DNA of 64,000 nt from Ferrimonas lipolytica (GTDB lineage Bacteria; Pseudomonadota; Gammaproteobacteria; Enterobacterales; Shewanellaceae), in the NCBI RefSeq assembly GCF_012295575.1, contig NZ_CP051180.1:2666001-2730000 (forward strand), written 5' to 3'. How positions within the stretch are numbered: the stretch's first letter is position 1; each line of letters opens with the position of its first letter. Below the pieces are notes generated by a model, which saw only the letters and a program-made list of their open reading frames with translations, did not search any database and was not told where the DNA came from. The translations under genes were made by a program, and so were the position numbers. This document shows positions 60,656-64,000 of this stretch, one piece after another.

Positions 60656-61287
60656 TGACCGAACAACAACTGCGGCAACAGATGGTCGACTTAGGCCGCT
60701 CGCTGTTTGAACGGGGCTACGCTACTGGTGGCGCCGGCAACCTATCATTGCGCCTACCATGTGGCAATGTATTGGCAACTCCGACCGGTTCATGCATGGG
60801 CCGATTAGCTGCCGACCGCCTCAGCAAAGTCAGCATCGATGGCAACCCAATCAGTGGTGACAAAGCTTCGAAAGAGGTGCAGTTTCACTTGGCAATGTAC
60901 CGTGCCAACCCTAAGCATCGTGCCATTGTGCACCTGCATTGCACCTATCTAACGGCGCTGTCTTGCCAAGAGGGTTTAGACCCTACCAACGTAATTAAGC
61001 CATTCACTCCGTACTACGTAATGCGCATTGGCAAGATGCCACTGGTGCCGTACTTCACCCCCGGTGACAAAGCCATTGCCGATAAATTGGCTGCACTGGC
61101 TCCAGTACACCGCGCCATGTTGCTGGCCAACCACGGTCCAGTGTGTGCAGGCAAAGATTTAGAAGACGCAGTTAACAACATGGAAGAGCTGGAAGAGACC
61201 GCTAAGTTGTTAAACCTGATGAAAGACCAACCGATTCGTTACTTAAGCCAACAAGAAGTGGCTGAGCTGGAGGCCCGTTATGGCTAA
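60652..61287 (+). CDS. otnC: 3-oxo-tetronate 4-phosphate decarboxylase (class II aldolase family)
   Basis: 211 aa from the ATG at 60652, overlapping the otnK stop; the next ATG at 60655 is equally possible. ATGGAGNLSLRL, TPTGSCMGRL, HLHCTYLTALS and LLANHGPVCAGKD carry the metal-binding histidines and glutamates of the class II aldolase/AraD family. It releases dihydroxyacetone phosphate and CO2. Confidence 0.93.
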   Translation: MMTEQQLRQQMVDLGRSLFERGYATGGAGNLSLRLPCGNVLATPTGSCMGRLAADRLSKVSIDGNPISGDKASKEVQFHLAMYRANPKHRAIVHLHCTYLTALSCQEGLDPTNVIKPFTPYYVMRIGKMPLVPYFTPGDKAIADKLAALAPVHRAMLLANHGPVCAGKDLEDAVNNMEELEETAKLLNLMKDQPIRYLSQQEVAELEARYG

Positions 61288-62050
61288 ATTTGCTGCCAAC
61301 CTAACCACTCTATTCACCGAACTGCCGTTTATGGAACGCTTTGCGGCGGCCAAAGCCGCCGGTTTCGAGGCGGTTGAGTTTCTGTTTCCATACGACTATG
61401 CCAAGGAAGATCTGGCGGCGCAGCTGCAACAGCATGGCTTGACCCAAGCACTGTTCAACATGTTCCCAGGTGACTGGGCAGCAGGTGAACGCGGCATGGC
61501 CGCAATCCCAGGCCGTGAAGCTGAGTTTCGCAACAATGCCGAACAAGCACTGCAATACGCTATTGCGTTGGGCTGTAAAAAAGTGCACGCCATGGCCGGT
61601 ATTGTTGATATGAACCACAGCATCGACAGCCACCGTGACACCTTTATCAACAACCTTCGTTGGGCTGCTGACCTATATGCCGAGCACGGTATCGAGATCC
61701 AGATTGAACCGCTGAACGACCGTGATGCACCAGGCTACTTCCTTGCTCATCAACGTGATGCGCTAGAGCTAGCTAAGGCCACCGACCGTGACAACGTTAA
61801 GGTTCAGTTTGATCTGTACCACGCCCAAATTATGGATGGTGATCTGTCCAAACTGATTGCAGAGATTGGTAGCTACATAGGCCACGTCCAGATTGCTTCG
61901 GTACCTGAACGTCACGAACCAAGCGAAGGCGAGTTGAACTACCCACACCTATTTAAGGTATTGGATAAGCACTACGCCGGTTACATCGGTTGTGAATATC
62001 ACCCGCGTAACGACACTGTTTCTGGTTTGAGCTGGATGGCTCAAGCCTAA
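61280..62050 (+). CDS. otnI: 2-oxo-tetronate isomerase (hydroxypyruvate isomerase-like)
   Basis: 256-aa TIM-barrel protein: NLTTLFTELPFMERFAAAKA, FNMFPGDWAAGERGMAA, IEPLNDRDAPGYFL, VQFDLYHAQIMDGD and GYIGCEYHPR, the metal-binding pattern of Hyi/OtnI. Interconverts 2-oxo- and 3-oxo-tetronate, joining LtnD to OtnK. Overlaps otnC by eight bases. Confidence 0.93.
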   Translation: MAKFAANLTTLFTELPFMERFAAAKAAGFEAVEFLFPYDYAKEDLAAQLQQHGLTQALFNMFPGDWAAGERGMAAIPGREAEFRNNAEQALQYAIALGCKKVHAMAGIVDMNHSIDSHRDTFINNLRWAADLYAEHGIEIQIEPLNDRDAPGYFLAHQRDALELAKATDRDNVKVQFDLYHAQIMDGDLSKLIAEIGSYIGHVQIASVPERHEPSEGELNYPHLFKVLDKHYAGYIGCEYHPRNDTVSGLSWMAQA

Positions 62051-62058
62051 CTCAATGA

Positions 62059-62077
62059 GGCGACCGTACTGGTCGCC
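62059..62077 (+). terminator. Intercistronic hairpin before the permease gene
   Basis: GGCGACC-GTACT-GGTCGCC followed by GTTTCC in the 59-bp gap between otnI and the permease; probably an attenuator or RNA-processing site, not a full terminator. Confidence 0.5.
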
Positions 62078-62109
62078 GTTTCCTATATAACAACGGAACC
62101 CCAAAAATT

Positions 62110-63582
62110 ATGGAAACTACCATCATCGGCATTGTCGCAGGCCTTATTGCCCTGTTGGCCATGGTATTAAAGACCCGTATCCACATCTTCCCGGCCATGA
62201 TCATCACAGCGTTAATCATCGGTTTGTTTGGTGGCATGGATCCTAATGCACTAACCAAGGCATTAACCTCTGGCTTCGGTGGTACCTTGTCTTCAATTGG
62301 TCTGATCATCGGTTTCGGTGTGATGATGGGTTCCTGCTTTGAAGTCTCTGGTGCGGCTAAGCGAATGGCTCGTACCTTCATCAAGATCTTTGGTAAAGGT
62401 CGCGAAGACATCGCGTTGGGTTTCACCGGTGTGTTGGTTTCCATTCCAGTATTTTGTGACTCGGCTTACGTGCTGTTGCAATCGTTGGTTCGCGCAATCT
62501 CTGCCAACACCGGTAAGTCCGTTGTTGGTTTAGGTTCTACCTTGGCAATCGGTCTGCTGATCACCCACGCCATGGTGCCACCAACACCGGGCCCTGTTGG
62601 CGTTGCTGCGTTGCTGGGTGTCGATTTGGGCGCATACATGGTTTGGGGACTTATCGTTGCTATCCCAATGATGCTAGGTACCATTTTCTACACCCGCCGC
62701 ATGGGCCAAAAATACTACCGTGTTCCAGGTAAAGATGGCGAATGGATCTCTGAGCCAGCGATGTTCCGCGGCGTCAAAGAGATGTCTTCTGAAGAGGAAG
62801 CGAAACTGCCAAGCAACTTGCTGTCATTCGCGCCAATCCTAATGCCTATTGCGCTAATCTTAACCCGCACCTTAATGGGCAAACTGCCTGAGGGTGAAGA
62901 AGCCAGCTTCTTATACAACTTGATTCAACTGGTTGGCCACCCGGTAATCGCCGTTGGTCTCGGCCTGCTGGTAGCGCTGTATGGTTTGACTCGTCACATC
63001 CCACGTGAGCAGATCATCACCTCGATGGAGAGCGGCGTTTCCTCTACCGGTATCATCCTACTGGTAACTGGTGCCGGCGGTGCAATGGGTGCAGTACTGC
63101 GTGCTTCTGGCGCTGGCGACACCATTGCCGATGCCATCGCCTCTACCGGTTTACCACCAATCCTGATCCCGCTGGCAATCGCTTCACTGCTACGTTTAGC
63201 TCAGGGGTCTGCCACGGTTGCGATGATCACTGCAGCGACCATCACTGCACCTATGGTTCCGGGGCTGGGCTTAGAGCCAGTATTCGTTGCCTTGGCTTGT
63301 GCTGTTGGTGCTATCGGCTTTAGTCACTTTAATGATTCCTACTTCCACGTGGTAAACCGCACCTTGGGTGTAGATGAAACCAAAGCACAGATGGAGATCT
63401 GGTGTGTGACCGCTATGATCGCTTGGGCGATTGGTGCCACCATGGTGACGGCATTGAACTTGGCCTTCGGCTCAGCCGGTACCATCTTCGATCTGGTTAT
63501 CCCAATGCTGACCCTAGCAGGTCTGCTAGTGTGGATTAGCAAGCAGGATACCGAAGAGCTGCCTGCTACTGAAACGGCCTAA
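62110..63582 (+). CDS. GntP-family permease for threonate/tetronate
   Basis: 490 aa with 12 or more membrane segments; SFCEVSGAAKRMAR-like and HAMVPPTPGPVGVAALLGVDLG segments and GAGGAMGAVLRASGAGD with SATVAMITAA are GntP/gluconate-permease family features (YgbN-like). Last gene of the ltnD operon, so it should import the acid sugar. Terminated by the hairpin at 63604. Confidence 0.93.
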   Translation: METTIIGIVAGLIALLAMVLKTRIHIFPAMIITALIIGLFGGMDPNALTKALTSGFGGTLSSIGLIIGFGVMMGSCFEVSGAAKRMARTFIKIFGKGREDIALGFTGVLVSIPVFCDSAYVLLQSLVRAISANTGKSVVGLGSTLAIGLLITHAMVPPTPGPVGVAALLGVDLGAYMVWGLIVAIPMMLGTIFYTRRMGQKYYRVPGKDGEWISEPAMFRGVKEMSSEEEAKLPSNLLSFAPILMPIALILTRTLMGKLPEGEEASFLYNLIQLVGHPVIAVGLGLLVALYGLTRHIPREQIITSMESGVSSTGIILLVTGAGGAMGAVLRASGAGDTIADAIASTGLPPILIPLAIASLLRLAQGSATVAMITAATITAPMVPGLGLEPVFVALACAVGAIGFSHFNDSYFHVVNRTLGVDETKAQMEIWCVTAMIAWAIGATMVTALNLAFGSAGTIFDLVIPMLTLAGLLVWISKQDTEELPATETA

Positions 63583-63603
63583 TCCGCCAATAGCGCCAGT
63601 TTT

Positions 63604-63637
63604 AAAGGCCAGTCAGAGCAATCCGACTGGCCTTTTT
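63604..63637 (+). terminator. Terminator of the threonate operon
   Basis: AAAGGCCAGTC/GACTGGCCTTT stem followed by TTGTTT. Confidence 0.93.
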
Positions 63638-63644
63638 GTTTGGT

Positions 63645-64000
63645 CGTAGGGGCGCTCATGAGCGACCTCGACCGCAACCTCGACCGCAACAGCAGCCTCA
63701 AGCACAACCGCAATGGCACCGTTCTCAACCTCAGCGAAGGTCAATCACGATTGCCCCTACCGCACCATTGCCCCAACAACATTCACCTGCCCAGACGTAG
63801 GGGCGCTCATGAGCGACCGCAACCTCGGCTACAACCTCGACCGAAGCCTCGACCGCAACCTCGGCCGCAACAGCAGCCTTGAGCACAACCGCAATGGCAC
63901 AGTTTTCAACCTCAACGAAGGTCAATCACGATTGCCCCTACCGCAATCACCCTTGCCCCAACAACATTCACCTGCCCAGACGTAGGGGCGCTCATGAGCG
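63645..64000 (+). repeat. Tandem array with nested 12-bp minisatellite, runs off window
   Basis: A unit starting CGTAGGGGCGCTCATGAGCG recurs at 63645, 63796 and 63981 (periods 151 and 185 bp). Each unit opens with the 12-bp palindrome CGCTCATGAGCG, then has a variable run of the 12-mer CTCGACCGCAAC (two copies in unit 1, four and a half degenerate copies in unit 2), a conserved middle, and near its end GATTGCCCCTACC, inverted relative to the opening GTAGGGGC. The length difference is explained by 30 bp of extra 12-mers plus 4 bp near the end. The reading frames through it are low-complexity and not credible genes. Confidence 0.88.

Noticed and set aside
63640-63985. Arg/Pro/Asn-rich reading frames in the terminal array
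   Set aside because: Low-complexity translation of a 12-bp repeat in several frames at once; no start signal or family.
63645-64000. CRISPR-like periodicity
   Set aside because: Repeat units are 151 and 185 bp with internal 12-mers, not 25-40 bp repeats with unique spacers, and no cas genes are present.

Overview
The window looks like chromosome from a gammaproteobacterium of the Shewanella/Ferrimonas type (order Alteromonadales), roughly half G+C by eye. Supporting this are a holD-rimI pair, a tetraheme flavocytochrome c3 fumarate reductase (FccA), several multiheme c-type cytochromes, a thiosulfate/polysulfide reductase cluster with its own two-component system, MSHA-like pilins and many LysR regulators. 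No rRNA, CRISPR array, prophage or intact insertion sequence is visible. The species call is inference.

Layout. 1-1.9 kb: 3' part of lipA, then rimI and holD. 2.4-6.7 kb: a BaeSR-type two-component system with small secreted or uncharacterised proteins. 6.8-7.2 kb: a decayed IS3-family remnant. 7.6-12.1 kb: a sigma-54 activator, a Tsx/OmpK-like outer-membrane protein, a tetraheme cytochrome and a Tat-exported fumarate-reductase-like flavoprotein behind a canonical sigma-54 promoter. 12.5-23.8 kb: a segment bounded by two same-strand copies of tRNA-Trp, holding psrC-psrB-phsA, a ThsSR-like two-component system, a small tetraheme cytochrome c3, a Tat-exported old-yellow-enzyme-type flavoprotein and a LysR gene. 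24-33 kb: yjjPB, tyrS, an M23 peptidase, anmK and an AsmA-like protein. 33-41 kb: a dicarboxylate transporter, LysR, fccA, a divergent OprD-like porin and yqhD. 41-57 kb: mostly uncharacterised proteins, two orphan pilins, an MDR oxidoreductase with LysR, a two-gene membrane system of unknown function, catalase, a hemerythrin-GGDEF protein and ABM-domain proteins. 57-63.6 kb: a LysR-controlled threonate/tetronate catabolic operon (ltnD-otnK-otnC-otnI plus a GntP-type permease). 63.6-64 kb: a tandem repeat array that runs off the end.

Two themes unite the window. The first is anaerobic periplasmic respiration: four separate reductase modules (sigma-54 flavoprotein/cytochrome, PhsA/PsrBC, OYE/cytochrome c3, FccA) sit within 31 kb, three of them with Tat signals and three with multiheme cytochrome partners or domains. 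The OYE/cytochrome c3 pair is the most unusual, because an ene-reductase fold with an apparent iron-sulfur motif is exported and lacks the NADPH/FAD module of its cytoplasmic relatives.

The second theme is a dispersed 200-305 bp repeat family, nine copies in 64 kb, with about 23-bp imperfect terminal inverted repeats beginning GGCTGTGT. Six copies are flanked by 8-bp direct repeats (three perfect, three with one or two mismatches). This is the signature of a non-autonomous transposable element (MITE). Copies are intergenic and several abut transcription terminators. One truncated copy forms the junction of the duplicated tRNA-Trp segment.
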